From a virus, in the IMG/VR virus record IMGVR_UViG_3300009124_000005, positions 27,699 through 91,698 of that record: 64,000 nt of DNA; one strand, 5' to 3'. Positions 44,936 through 52,203 of the stretch are shown here, piece by piece (the stretch's first letter is position 1; each line of letters begins with the position of its first letter). Below the pieces are notes generated by a model. The model was not told the origin of the DNA. It was given only the letters and a program-made list of their open reading frames with translations, and ran no database searches. A program made the translations under genes and the position numbers.

Positions 44936-46186
44936 ATGCAACTCCGCCCTCATCAGACCCGCGCTCTCGCTGCTATGCAGCGTAACAAGTTCGGGCAGAT
45001 CATTGTCCCTACTGGCGGTGGTAAGACTATGATTATGATCAAAGACCTTGCGGATCGCTTTGCTAATGCAGAGCGTCCTATGACTATTGCTGTTGTTGCT
45101 CCGCGCATTCTCCTCGCTACACAACTGTGTGAGGAGTTTTTTGCTGATGCTGGTATCAATCGTCCTGATGTAGTTCCTGCTCACATTCATAGTGGCGAGA
45201 CAGTACACTTTCATACTACCAAGGTAGATCGTATCGGTCTCTTCAATGATATGTGTGATGCTATGCAAGCACATCGTATCTTCTTCACTACATACAACTC
45301 CTTGCGTCGTCTCAATGAGGCAGGTATTGAGTTTGATGTAGCATACTTTGATGAAGCACACAATGCTACCAAGAAGAACTTCTTCGAGGAAGTAGGTAAC
45401 TGCAACGCCAAGCGTTATTACTATTTCACTGCAACACCAAAGCATACACGTTCTCCCTATGCTAATGGTATGAACAACTATGTGGTGTTCGGTGACATCA
45501 TTGAACAGTGTCCTGCTCCTGAACTGATTAACAACGGTTCTATTCTTCCTCCTACTGTTGATGCCTATGAGGTTGACTTCGAGCGTCAGAAGGGCGTACA
45601 GGCGTGTGAGGGCGACCGTGAGACCCTGGTGGGCATACTTGATAAACTGAACGATACAACAGCACACAAGATCCTTGTGGCAGCACCTAACAGTCGTATC
45701 ATGTATAATCTTCTCACCAAGACTGATATCATCGATCAGTGTAAGGATCGTGGGTTTGAAGTGATGCATATCACCAGCAAGTATGGTGCTTATGTCAACA
45801 CACTCAAGGTCAATCGTGAGCAGTTCTTTCACCAGTTTGATCAGTGGGGTCGTGACCCTAACAAAAAGTTCATCATCTTCCACTATTCTATTCTGTCTGA
45901 AGGTATCAACGTCCACGGTCTCACCCAGACTATCTTCCTTCGCAATCTGAATGTGATTGAGATGGCACAGACTATTGGTCGTGTCATCCGTGTTAATCGT
46001 GATGATGCTGCTGATATGGCAACAGGCAAACTTACACCTGGTGCGTGTCAGATGTATCGTAAGACTACAGGATTCGTAACTGTACCTGTGTTCAAAAATT
46101 ACGGTGTAAATACTATTAAGCGGTTGCAGAATTTGGTGGATACTATTTTCGTCAAAGGATTGCCTGCTATTCACGTTACTGATTGA
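44936..46186 (+). CDS. SF2 DEAD/DEAH-type helicase
   Basis: 416 aa from ATG 44936. It carries an N-terminal Q-type start (LRPHQTRAL), Walker A PTGGGKT (about 25-31), VAPRILL (Ia), FTTYNSLRR, DEAH (about 139-142), YFTATPKHTR (III), ILVAAPNSR (IV) and QTIGRVIRVN (VI). All superfamily 2 motifs are present, so it is likely active. It resembles restriction-subunit-type helicases and cyanophage helicases more than T4 UvsW. A role in recombination or DNA unwinding is likely. Codon use is more GC-rich than the adjacent fibre genes. Confidence 0.85.
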   Translation: MQLRPHQTRALAAMQRNKFGQIIVPTGGGKTMIMIKDLADRFANAERPMTIAVVAPRILLATQLCEEFFADAGINRPDVVPAHIHSGETVHFHTTKVDRIGLFNDMCDAMQAHRIFFTTYNSLRRLNEAGIEFDVAYFDEAHNATKKNFFEEVGNCNAKRYYYFTATPKHTRSPYANGMNNYVVFGDIIEQCPAPELINNGSILPPTVDAYEVDFERQKGVQACEGDRETLVGILDKLNDTTAHKILVAAPNSRIMYNLLTKTDIIDQCKDRGFEVMHITSKYGAYVNTLKVNREQFFHQFDQWGRDPNKKFIIFHYSILSEGINVHGLTQTIFLRNLNVIEMAQTIGRVIRVNRDDAADMATGKLTPGACQMYRKTTGFVTVPVFKNYGVNTIKRLQNLVDTIFVKGLPAIHVTD

Positions 46187-46190
46187 TATA

Positions 46191-46370
46191 ATGTATAAGG
46201 AACTCAACTGTTTTGAAGAGGCACTTAAGCACTTTGGAACAAGAGTAGAGATCATCACTGCCATGGAAATGGCAAAGAAAATATCACCTGAAGATGCCTA
46301 TCGGATGATTAAGGATGAACTCAAAGAAGTTAAATTATGTCGTAAACAATTCAAAAATAAGGAGTGCTGA
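46191..46370 (+). CDS. Conserved small cyanophage protein
   Basis: 59 aa: FEEALKHFGTRVEIITAMEMAKKISPEDAYRMIKDELKEV. I recognise this helical pattern from other T4-like cyanophages, without known function. It starts five bases after the helicase stop. Confidence 0.7.
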   Translation: MYKELNCFEEALKHFGTRVEIITAMEMAKKISPEDAYRMIKDELKEVKLCRKQFKNKEC

Positions 46371-46373
46371 ATC

Positions 46374-46604
46374 ATGTCACAACCACGTCAACGCGACCCA
46401 CAAGATCCACTTTATGATCCTAATGATAAGTGGAATGAATACAAGGTAGACTTTCACGCTAATGAATCACATTCATCTGATGAGTGGGATCCAAAGACAG
46501 AAGGTAAGATTGCTGATCCAAAGAATCGCCACCAAGATAAGGTGTTAGATAAGTTCTGTGATGATCACCCTGGTTCACCTATGTGTAAGGTATTCGATGA
46601 CTAA
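46374..46604 (+). CDS. CP12-like protein
   Basis: 76 aa, the usual CP12 length. The C-terminal part KVLDKFC62-DDHPGSPM-C71-KVFDD matches the CP12 C-terminal loop: two Cys eight residues apart followed by a (R/K)V(Y/F)DD end. CP12 binds GAPDH and PRK and inhibits the Calvin cycle in the dark; phage copies are thought to steer host carbon toward the pentose phosphate pathway. Canonical N-terminal Cys pair is absent; residues 1-40 are Asp/Pro-rich and look disordered. Other proteins could share such a loop, so I call it CP12-like. Confidence 0.6.
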   Translation: MSQPRQRDPQDPLYDPNDKWNEYKVDFHANESHSSDEWDPKTEGKIADPKNRHQDKVLDKFCDDHPGSPMCKVFDD

Positions 46605-46815
46605 AGAACAAAAGCGAATAGATGCTCTTGGGTTATTCTACGAGAGCGTACTCAAAGCAGATCATGATCTACGTGACTGTGCTCACAATCAGGAATGTTA
46701 TCATGAACTGATGGAGTGGAGAGAGGAAGTGTTAGAATATTTAAATGTTCGACGCAAGGAAGAGTTTAATCATCGACATGCACCAACATCAAATCAATGG
46801 AGAGCAAGTGACTGA
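46597..46815 (+). CDS. Small helical protein, unknown function
   Basis: 72 aa from ATG 46597, overlapping the CP12-like stop by 8 bases. It is helical and charged (ALGLFYESVLKADHDLRDC; YHELMEWREEVLEYL). No family is recognised. Confidence 0.65.
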   Translation: MTKEQKRIDALGLFYESVLKADHDLRDCAHNQECYHELMEWREEVLEYLNVRRKEEFNHRHAPTSNQWRASD

Positions 46816-47056
46816 AGAAGTAACAGAGGTTATTGTACCTAAAGGTGCAGAACTCATCGATGAATGTTTCTACGTCTGGGAAACCAGGTATGGATTGTAT
46901 TCTACAATGACAAAGGAAGGTCGTCAGATGATGACTGGTGCTACTAAAGATGGTGTCACTGTTATGACACGCTGGCATCTTAAATGTGAACAAGAGGGTA
47001 CATTACATTTGTATACGAGAGTGGTTGGAAGTGCCATCGTCAGTGGTAAACTGTAG
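46808..47056 (+). CDS. Conserved small cyanophage protein
   Basis: 82 aa from GTG 46808, which overlaps the previous stop by 8 bases; ATG 46778 would add ten residues. It has VIVPKGAELIDECFYVWETRYGLYSTMTKEG and RWHLKCEQEGTLHLYTRVVG, a pattern I associate with T4-like cyanophages. Function unknown. Confidence 0.7.
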   Translation: MTEEVTEVIVPKGAELIDECFYVWETRYGLYSTMTKEGRQMMTGATKDGVTVMTRWHLKCEQEGTLHLYTRVVGSAIVSGKL

Positions 47057-47076
47057 AGTATGTGAGCACATGTGAT

Positions 47077-47589
47077 ATGAACATCTTTGTCACCAATGAA
47101 TATCCAGCCGAGAGTGCCATATGTTTGCCTGACAAGCACATTGTCAAGATGCCGTTAGAATGCTGTCAAATGCTTGCTATCGTAGCATCAGACAAGTGGG
47201 GTCATGGTTATGGCACTCTACCCAAAACAGATGGTACACCATACAAAACAGAGAAGGGAGCATTCAGGAATCATCCTTGTACTATATGGGCAAGGGAAAC
47301 TATCGACAATGCGTGGTGGTTAATCAAGCATGGTATGAATCTATGTGATGAGTACACATTACGATACGATAAGCAACATTCGTGCTATAATACTTTAGTT
47401 CATGCATATTATCTCTTTCCGGAGGGCAGTGTGAATAGTGTCACTCCATTTGTCAGAGCAATGCCTGACGAATTCAAGTTTGACGATAGTATAGATACAT
47501 TTACAGCATATAAAATGTATATTGCATCTAAACCGTGGGTAAAAGATAACTACCTTCGTATGCCACAACGTAAACCATACTGGATCTAA
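47077..47589 (+). CDS. Conserved phage protein, possible pyrimidine-dimer glycosylase relative
   Basis: 170 aa from ATG 47077. The N-terminus MNIFVTNEYP...CLPDKHIVKMPLECCQMLAIV follows a phage family (D-DP--AA---CDKHVVKM-LE--QML) sometimes linked to DNA N-glycosylases of the endonuclease V (DenV) type. Further motifs are NHPCTIWARET-DNAWWL and TPFVRAMPDEFK. I am sure of the family and not of the activity. Confidence 0.65.
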   Translation: MNIFVTNEYPAESAICLPDKHIVKMPLECCQMLAIVASDKWGHGYGTLPKTDGTPYKTEKGAFRNHPCTIWARETIDNAWWLIKHGMNLCDEYTLRYDKQHSCYNTLVHAYYLFPEGSVNSVTPFVRAMPDEFKFDDSIDTFTAYKMYIASKPWVKDNYLRMPQRKPYWI

Positions 47590-47590
47590 T

Positions 47591-47776
47591 ATGAAAGATG
47601 CCATTACAGACTTCTGGACTACTCCTGATAAACAAAGATACATTGTTCCTGTCGATGATGAGGGTGTGCTTACATTCCCAGATGAATTGATGGATGCATT
47701 GGATTGGCATGAAGGGGATGTATTAGAATGGATTGACAACAAAGACGGATCATTTTCACTAAAGAAACAAAACTAA
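47591..47776 (+). CDS. AbrB/MazE-like small protein
   Basis: 61 aa with a swapped-hairpin AbrB pattern: VDDEGVLTFPDELMDALDWHEGDVLEWIDNKDGSFSL. Such proteins bind DNA or act as antitoxins; no toxin partner is evident nearby. It ends in a TAATGG junction with the next gene. Confidence 0.65.
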   Translation: MKDAITDFWTTPDKQRYIVPVDDEGVLTFPDELMDALDWHEGDVLEWIDNKDGSFSLKKQN

Positions 47777-47997
47777 TGGCACTATCAAAATCAGTTAACG
47801 ACTCATTAGAGGATGCAGAAGCAAGTCTGCGTAATGCATTAGCATATGCTGCGAGACAAGAGAAACCATTCATTTGTAGCGGTATTGCTGAACTTATGAG
47901 TAAGATTGAGTCAATGAAGACTATGGATAGTATATTTGATAAGCTGGAGAGTAGACAGGAGGGAGATAGTGGTACGTGGGGACCACTCATTGATTAA
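47776..47997 (+). CDS. Conserved small cyanophage protein
   Basis: 73 aa: LSKSVNDSLEDAEASLRNALAYAARQEKP then ISKIESM-like helix. This helical pattern recurs in cyanophages; function unknown. Overlaps the previous stop by one base. Confidence 0.68.
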   Translation: MALSKSVNDSLEDAEASLRNALAYAARQEKPFICSGIAELMSKIESMKTMDSIFDKLESRQEGDSGTWGPLID

Positions 47998-48007
47998 ATA
48001 GTAAATA
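47993..48007 (+). promoter_or_regulatory. Possible late-type box pair
   Basis: ATTAAATA followed by GTAAATA overlaps the previous stop and ends about ten bases before the next ATG. It resembles the late box, but the start codon is close and its role is uncertain. Confidence 0.35.
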
Positions 48008-48016
48008 AAGAATCTA

Positions 48017-48199
48017 ATGGGACTAACTAAACGACAAGCAGTGTGGATTTGTCGGCGCATGATGAAGATCTGGCATAAAGACATGCGCGGAGATATGTCA
48101 GCAAAGCAAGAATACTGGGAGTATTTCCTTGACATTATGGCAGATTCAGGGTATATTGATCGTAATGACCGCGAAACCTGGACATGTCCATTCAAGTAA
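48017..48199 (+). CDS. Small protein, unknown function
   Basis: 60 aa, basic N-terminus (LTKRQAVWICRRMMKIWHKDM), EYWEYFLDIMADSGYID and WTCPFK end. No family is recognised. Overlaps the next gene by 16 bases. Confidence 0.6.
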   Translation: MGLTKRQAVWICRRMMKIWHKDMRGDMSAKQEYWEYFLDIMADSGYIDRNDRETWTCPFK

Positions 48200-48390
48200 C
48201 ACTGACTGATAGTGAGTTGTTCATGCTTACATGCTCACTACAGTATCTCGAACGCACCGCACAAATGCGTATTGAGGAAGAAATGGGTGCAATCGCGCCA
48301 CTATACAATAAACTGGCGTCATTGCGAGAAAATAGGACAGTTGATGATCTGTCCACTCCACGACACGGGGGCGATATGGATGCGCTATGA
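48184..48390 (+). CDS. Small protein, unknown function
   Basis: 68 aa: LTDSELFMLTCSLQYLERTAQMRIEEE, mainly one long helix, then a Gly/Asp end. Function unknown. Confidence 0.6.
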   Translation: MSIQVTLTDSELFMLTCSLQYLERTAQMRIEEEMGAIAPLYNKLASLRENRTVDDLSTPRHGGDMDAL

Positions 48391-48416
48391 TTACAAAGTA
48401 ATCGAGAGATGCGCCA

Positions 48417-48575
48417 ATGACCACCAAGTTCAAGATCACTATCACGTCTGATAGTGGTAAATTCGTACAAGAGCACATTGTGTCGCGCAACGTAGCAGAT
48501 ACAATGTGCTCCTACATCAACAACAATGGTACATTTAACGATGTCAAAACAGTCACAGTTGAACAAAATGTTTGA
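48417..48575 (+). CDS. Small protein, unknown function
   Basis: 52 aa, beta/alpha (KFKITITSDSGKFVQEHI; DVKTVTVEQNV), similar in style to small phage proteins that take part in protein binding. It overlaps the next ORF by 35 bases in another frame. Confidence 0.55.
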   Translation: MTTKFKITITSDSGKFVQEHIVSRNVADTMCSYINNNGTFNDVKTVTVEQNV

Positions 48576-48684
48576 AGATGCTGACAATGAGGACAGTTTG
48601 GACGCCGCATTTGTTGCAGCAATCGAAGAACGCGCTAAACTACTGGAGGTTACCGTAGATTATTACATGGAAGAATTCATGTAA
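48541..48684 (+). CDS. Small acidic protein, unknown function
   Basis: 47 aa, acidic helix (MFEDADNEDSLDAAFVAAIEERAKLLEV). It starts within the previous gene. No family is recognised. Confidence 0.5.
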   Translation: MSKQSQLNKMFEDADNEDSLDAAFVAAIEERAKLLEVTVDYYMEEFM

Positions 48685-48718
48685 TACTACATAATCACGT
48701 AGACCTTACTTTTCTACT

Positions 48719-48862
48719 ATGACTGACATAGAAACTTCAATGGTTAATGAGATGAAAGCTCTCATTAAAGATCAAAACGAAATGATTTGTGTCCAAGATG
48801 CTTACATTGAAGAGTTGAAACAGCAAATGTCCGACATGCACGATAGATACTATGACTGCTGA
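48719..48862 (+). CDS. Small coiled-coil protein
   Basis: 47 aa with heptad-like sequence (MVNEMKALIKDQNEMICVQDAYIEELKQQ). Overlaps the next gene by 11 bases. Function unknown. Confidence 0.5.
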   Translation: MTDIETSMVNEMKALIKDQNEMICVQDAYIEELKQQMSDMHDRYYDC

Positions 48863-49100
48863 TATTATACATGACCTTGAATCACATTTAGATAGTGGTC
48901 ATGTGTGGAAAGTTGAACTTGAACAACCATGGCAAGATGATCAAGCAGAACCACCTAATGGTGTGTATAATGTTGAAACATATCTCATCGCACCTGATAG
49001 AGATCTAGCACAGTACATTGCTCACAAATTGTACCCTGACACTGACTTCCTCATCATTAATGATCAACCAATCACCAGACAAAGTTACACCAAACGATGA
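48852..49100 (+). CDS. Small protein, unknown function
   Basis: 82 aa, acidic first half (DIIHDLESHLDSGHVWKVELEQPWQDD), then YNVETYLIAPDRDLAQYIAHKLYPD. No family is recognised; consistent single reading frame within the run of small genes. Confidence 0.6.
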   Translation: MTADIIHDLESHLDSGHVWKVELEQPWQDDQAEPPNGVYNVETYLIAPDRDLAQYIAHKLYPDTDFLIINDQPITRQSYTKR

Positions 49101-49104
49101 ACCA

Positions 49105-49299
49105 ATGTTACCTGTAGGCACACAAGTAGAATTTGATGGGGTGTTGGGATTTGTAAAATTTGTAGATCCAACGGGTGAATGTATGACTATTTGCACCAAG
49201 GTATTTCCCGATGAACCAGTAAGAAATGTATGTCGGGTGATATACAAGCACCAGTTTGATGATGTAAAACTTGTAATCGGAAACAACACACACAACTGA
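49105..49299 (+). CDS. Conserved small cyanophage protein
   Basis: 64 aa from ATG 49105; ATG 49060 is in frame but lies inside the upstream gene. VEFDGVLGFVKFVDPTGECMTICTK...CRVIYKHQFDDVKLV matches a beta-rich family seen in many T4-like cyanophages. Function unknown. Confidence 0.65.
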   Translation: MLPVGTQVEFDGVLGFVKFVDPTGECMTICTKVFPDEPVRNVCRVIYKHQFDDVKLVIGNNTHN

Positions 49300-49305
49300 T
49301 TTATT

Positions 49306-49434
49306 ATGAACGAAATTAACTTTGACAACTGGGCTGACGATCCTGCAATCCGTGATGCTATCTTACGAGAGGCATCGCAGGAGATTCTGTGGGACAGTGA
49401 GGAAACTGTACCACCAGAACTGGACGACTTCTGA
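49306..49434 (+). CDS. Small acidic protein, unknown function
   Basis: 42 aa, highly acidic (NWADDPAIRDAILREASQEILWDSEE). Starts 6 bases after the previous stop. No family is recognised. Confidence 0.5.
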   Translation: MNEINFDNWADDPAIRDAILREASQEILWDSEETVPPELDDF

Positions 49435-49449
49435 CCACAGACTATACTG

Positions 49450-49710
49450 ATGCTATCAACACCAGAACAAATGCTGATCGACACCCAACTGCTCTCCATC
49501 ATCGAGTCCCTCCAGAATGCCCTGCAAGTGGGCGAGAACGCTACTGACAGTGATTCCCCTGTAGACTCTGATGGAAACGCTCTGAAGGACTTTCTAGACG
49601 ACTCTCCTGCTCCTTCATACGCATATGCATATGGATGGACTTCTTCTAGCATCAAATCTGCGGTATTTTCACTCGAAACTATTCGTACTCAACTGATCAA
49701 TGCGACTTGA
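49450..49710 (+). CDS. Small protein, unknown function
   Basis: 86 aa; helical N-terminus, Ser/Asp-rich middle, then a Tyr/Ala segment (APSYAYAYGWTSSSIKSAVFSL). Overlaps the membrane-protein gene by 11 bases. Confidence 0.6.
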   Translation: MLSTPEQMLIDTQLLSIIESLQNALQVGENATDSDSPVDSDGNALKDFLDDSPAPSYAYAYGWTSSSIKSAVFSLETIRTQLINAT

Positions 49711-49912
49711 TAGTAAAGCAAGAGTGTTAGGTAGTGTTGGTGTCATCACTGCCTATTTTTGTGTCTTGCACGTTAATGTATTACTTGGGGTGATCATCAA
49801 CCTCATATCTGACACCATCAGTATTCCATACTTCATCCGAACAAAGTCTTGGGATGTAGTCATCGCTCTATCATTCTTGTTAGTCATCAGTCTAACCAAA
49901 CTTACATCATGA
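49700..49912 (+). CDS. Small membrane protein
   Basis: 70 aa with two predicted membrane segments (about 10-33: SVGVITAYFCVLHVNVLLGV; about 51-67: WDVVIALSFLLVISL). A pattern common in cyanophages, role unknown. Confidence 0.65.
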   Translation: MRLDSKARVLGSVGVITAYFCVLHVNVLLGVIINLISDTISIPYFIRTKSWDVVIALSFLLVISLTKLTS

Positions 49913-50112
49913 ACAAATACACAAAAGAACAACTGATTGATGCACTTTGCCACGAGTGGGACTATCTTTGTCACGATGATCCTGATCCTGATGATGACAC
50001 ACCTGAAGAGTATCGTCTGAAGTTAGAGTGTTATTCATTGGAAGATCTGATCGAAGAAACATCAACTGGTGAAGGTTACACACTCGATGAGTTCATGGAG
50101 AACCACGGGTGA
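49909..50112 (+). CDS. Small acidic protein, unknown function
   Basis: 67 aa from ATG 49909 (ATGA overlap with the previous stop). Very acidic (HDDPDPDDDTPEEYR; LEDLIEET). No family is recognised. Confidence 0.6.
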   Translation: MNKYTKEQLIDALCHEWDYLCHDDPDPDDDTPEEYRLKLECYSLEDLIEETSTGEGYTLDEFMENHG

Positions 50113-50129
50113 CAGTTTAAGAAGTGTAT

Positions 50130-50155
50130 ACCATTCCCCCATGGGGAGTGGTTTT
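50130..50155 (+). terminator. Intergenic terminator hairpin
   Basis: A 9-bp stem (CCATTCCCC / GGGGAGTGG, one G-U) with a 3-base loop, followed by TTTT. Confidence 0.75.
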
Positions 50156-50177
50156 CGTGTATATTAGTAGAGTCAAA
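50156..50177 (+). promoter_or_regulatory. Promoter-leader cassette (copy 1 of CGTGTATATTA..AGAGTCAAAG)
   Basis: CGTGTATATTAG then AGAGTCAAAG, with a TATATT -10 candidate at 50160-50165. Almost the same sequence lies at 53088-53110 before another small gene. No good -35 is seen. Confidence 0.5.
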
Positions 50178-50193
50178 GCAATCCGAGCAACCC

Positions 50194-50376
50194 ATGACTA
50201 CCTTCGACTTTGAAACCGAGTATCACTGGGGTGCTCTTATGGTCAAACTTGTTCCTATGTTTTGCATGGATGTTTACAGAGCATCTGATGATGAGTTGGT
50301 GTGGGTATATGACGTGAACAATGTCAAGAATGGTTATCATGTCCCTGCTCGCAATCTCTCCACCTATTCTTATTGA
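50194..50376 (+). CDS. Small protein, unknown function
   Basis: 60 aa, aromatic-rich (FDFETEYHWGALMVKLVPMF; ELVWVYDVNNV), looks like a small beta fold. First gene of a unit that continues into the EcoRI-like endonuclease, two bases away. Confidence 0.6.
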   Translation: MTTFDFETEYHWGALMVKLVPMFCMDVYRASDDELVWVYDVNNVKNGYHVPARNLSTYSY

Positions 50377-50378
50377 TT

Positions 50379-50924
50379 ATGACTAGATTCAACGGCGGTA
50401 TTCAGCAAGGCACTGTAGCCACTGATCCCCGAGCTCGTAAACTTGATGATCAATGCAAACAACTAAAAAGAGAAATCTTCAAGGAGTTGAAACATGCTTA
50501 TCCTCAACTGAAGATGCAAGCAAAGCTGCGTCAGGATCAGATTCCTGGTGGGATTGGTGGTTGTGCTCCTGATGGTGGTGCATGGTTCTACAATGATGTG
50601 CTGATTGCAGTGTTTGAAGGTAAGAAACAGCAGGACAAAGGTAATGCTATCGAGCGTTGGTTCAAGAATAACTATATCTGTCGTATGATCAATCCTGATG
50701 TTTCCTATGTTACGTTTTGCACTGGTGAAGGTGCTTATCATAATGGACAGATAGGTAAAGCACTGAATGTTGCTCACCTTACTGGTATCAATCAATATAA
50801 TCCAGGTGATAATAGTGTATATCTTACAACTGAATATGGATTTACAAAACAGTTCATCAGTGATATAATGGTTGAAACTATAACTGAACGAATCAATACT
50901 CTGTTCCCTCAAAACACTCTCTGA
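50379..50924 (+). CDS. EcoRI-family PD-(D/E)XK endonuclease
   Basis: A 181-aa restriction-type endonuclease, from ATG 50379. Catalytic motif: P64-D65-G66-G67, then E80-G-K82 (EcoRI: P90-D91-G-G, E111-A-K113). Directly after is G88-N-A-I-E-R93, the same as EcoRI GNAIER (140-145), which contacts the AATT core. An earlier YPQL (41-44) also matches EcoRI. EcoRI is 277 aa; here the roughly 24-residue stretch between the catalytic Lys and GNAIER is missing, as is the C-terminal part. All catalytic residues are present. The target may be GAATTC-like. Host DNA breakdown or exclusion of other phages are possible roles. Confidence 0.78.
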   Translation: MTRFNGGIQQGTVATDPRARKLDDQCKQLKREIFKELKHAYPQLKMQAKLRQDQIPGGIGGCAPDGGAWFYNDVLIAVFEGKKQQDKGNAIERWFKNNYICRMINPDVSYVTFCTGEGAYHNGQIGKALNVAHLTGINQYNPGDNSVYLTTEYGFTKQFISDIMVETITERINTLFPQNTL

Positions 50925-50926
50925 TT

Positions 50927-51112
50927 ATGCACCAAACTGTTCTTCGTATTAATAAAAAGTCCTGGTCTTCTGGTACAGATTATCATGTAGGAATGAAAGG
51001 ACTTGATGTAACTTTCACACACAAACCTGGGTGGACAATCAAAACTGAAATGATTATTGACAATCAAGGTTATCCAGGTTTGCGAGTCTGGCACGAAAAG
51101 GTTGACAACTGA
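50927..51112 (+). CDS. Small protein, unknown function
   Basis: 61 aa, beta-rich and basic (TVLRINKKSWSSGTDYHVGMKGLDVTFTHKPGWTI). Two bases downstream of the endonuclease. No family is recognised. Confidence 0.6.
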   Translation: MHQTVLRINKKSWSSGTDYHVGMKGLDVTFTHKPGWTIKTEMIIDNQGYPGLRVWHEKVDN

Positions 51113-51130
51113 CTAAAAAAGTTGTATAAT
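51102..51130 (+). promoter_or_regulatory. Perfect sigma70 promoter for parB-like/dam operon
   Basis: TTGACA (51102-51107), 17-bp spacer, TATAAT (51125-51130). The -35 box overlaps the end of the previous gene. Confidence 0.9.
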
Positions 51131-51136
51131 TATTAT

Positions 51137-51177
51137 GTTGGTGCCGCAATGGCATTTACCAACACTAAACAAAGGAG
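51137..51177 (+). promoter_or_regulatory. Leader hairpin and strong ribosome binding site
   Basis: GTTGGT / ACCAAC (51137-51142 with 51158-51163) encloses an inner GCC/GGC stem, in the first bases of the transcript. AAAGGAG (51171-51177) lies six bases before ATG 51184. A 5' hairpin may stabilise the message. Confidence 0.6.
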
Positions 51178-51183
51178 AACAAA

Positions 51184-52203
51184 ATGAACTACGATTCCCA
51201 AAATGATGGTCTGGTAAACTTGCTGGACTTTGCAAATAATCTTGGTATTGTTGGAATAAGAAAAGAAATAAAACCAGATGATTTTCCTCCCATCGAAGAT
51301 GTGATGTTAAGTGAACTCCACATTGATGAGAAATATCAACGACTTCTCAATGAATCTATGATTAAAAAGGCAGGACAGTTCAAACCTGAACTTTATAGTC
51401 CTTTACGTCTTTATCATCGTCCAGACGGAAAATTTGCTATTGTTGATGGACAACACGAGAGTGTATTAGCAGCAATTTACTGCATGAATCCAGAGATGAT
51501 GGCACTTCAAGCACAAGTATTTGAGCATGATTCAAATGCTAGTAACGAAGAATGTGTGGAAGTAGAGGCAAAACTATTCAAAGGAGTTAATGTCAACCGC
51601 ACAACAGTAAGTCAGGTTGCTCAACTTCGCACAGATATTGCTGCTAGTGTTAAAGAAGCACTGGAAGTTCGTAATACTCTAGATGAACTGGGTGTTCATG
51701 TTGAAAAAATTGGTCATCCAGAAGGATTTTCTGTAAAAGGTTATGCTAAACTGATGGAAGCAGTGAATACTTATGAACTTTCAACAGTAAAAGAAGCAAT
51801 CGATTACTACAATCAACTTCTTACTTCCACTAAATCAGCAAGCAAGTGGAAAACTAAAAAGAGTGTTGATCTTCAGGGTTCAATGATTGGAGGTCTCTCT
51901 GCTGTCATTTATCTCAAAAATTCATTGAATAAAGGTACATCAAGACGCACTGGGTTAGTGAACTTTATGGAATCTGAACTCATTGCAAATAAACTCACTC
52001 CCAAAGAACTTGCAGATAAAACCGCAGGAAACACTCAATTTGTGTTGATTGCCCGTCGTTTTGTTGATGAGTATCGTTCTGCTCTTGCATATGGTGCGAT
52101 TGAAGGTGCTCCAATAGGGGAAGATACACTCGGTAACTATGGTTTAGGAGATCCATCTAAAGTTAAGACTGCAAACAATAAAACCGAAGAAGATTCTGAA
52201 TGA
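51184..52203 (+). CDS. ParB/Srx-domain protein
   Basis: A 339-aa protein. Residues about 40-130 show a ParB-like N domain: LSELHIDEKYQRLLN then FAIVDGQHESVLAAI (D88-G-Q-H91). The rest is helical, with no clear DNA-binding motif. Such domains bind nucleotides (CTP/ATP) and serve as adaptor or nuclease parts in phages. It overlaps the Dam-like gene by four bases, suggesting a joint function. Confidence 0.72.
   Translation: MNYDSQNDGLVNLLDFANNLGIVGIRKEIKPDDFPPIEDVMLSELHIDEKYQRLLNESMIKKAGQFKPELYSPLRLYHRPDGKFAIVDGQHESVLAAIYCMNPEMMALQAQVFEHDSNASNEECVEVEAKLFKGVNVNRTTVSQVAQLRTDIAASVKEALEVRNTLDELGVHVEKIGHPEGFSVKGYAKLMEAVNTYELSTVKEAIDYYNQLLTSTKSASKWKTKKSVDLQGSMIGGLSAVIYLKNSLNKGTSRRTGLVNFMESELIANKLTPKELADKTAGNTQFVLIARRFVDEYRSALAYGAIEGAPIGEDTLGNYGLGDPSKVKTANNKTEEDSE

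Noticed and set aside
44936-46186. Calling the helicase UvsW
   Set aside because: SF2 motifs fit many helicases, and the N-terminal part lacks UvsW features that I could recognise.
44918-46264. Long antisense open frame (448 codons) on the minus strand
   Set aside because: It lies exactly opposite the SF2 helicase gene, whose motifs are complete. The antisense protein has no recognisable features and arises from codon bias.
47591-47776. Toxin-antitoxin pair from the AbrB/MazE-like gene
   Set aside because: No toxin-like partner next to it; the following gene is a conserved helical phage protein.
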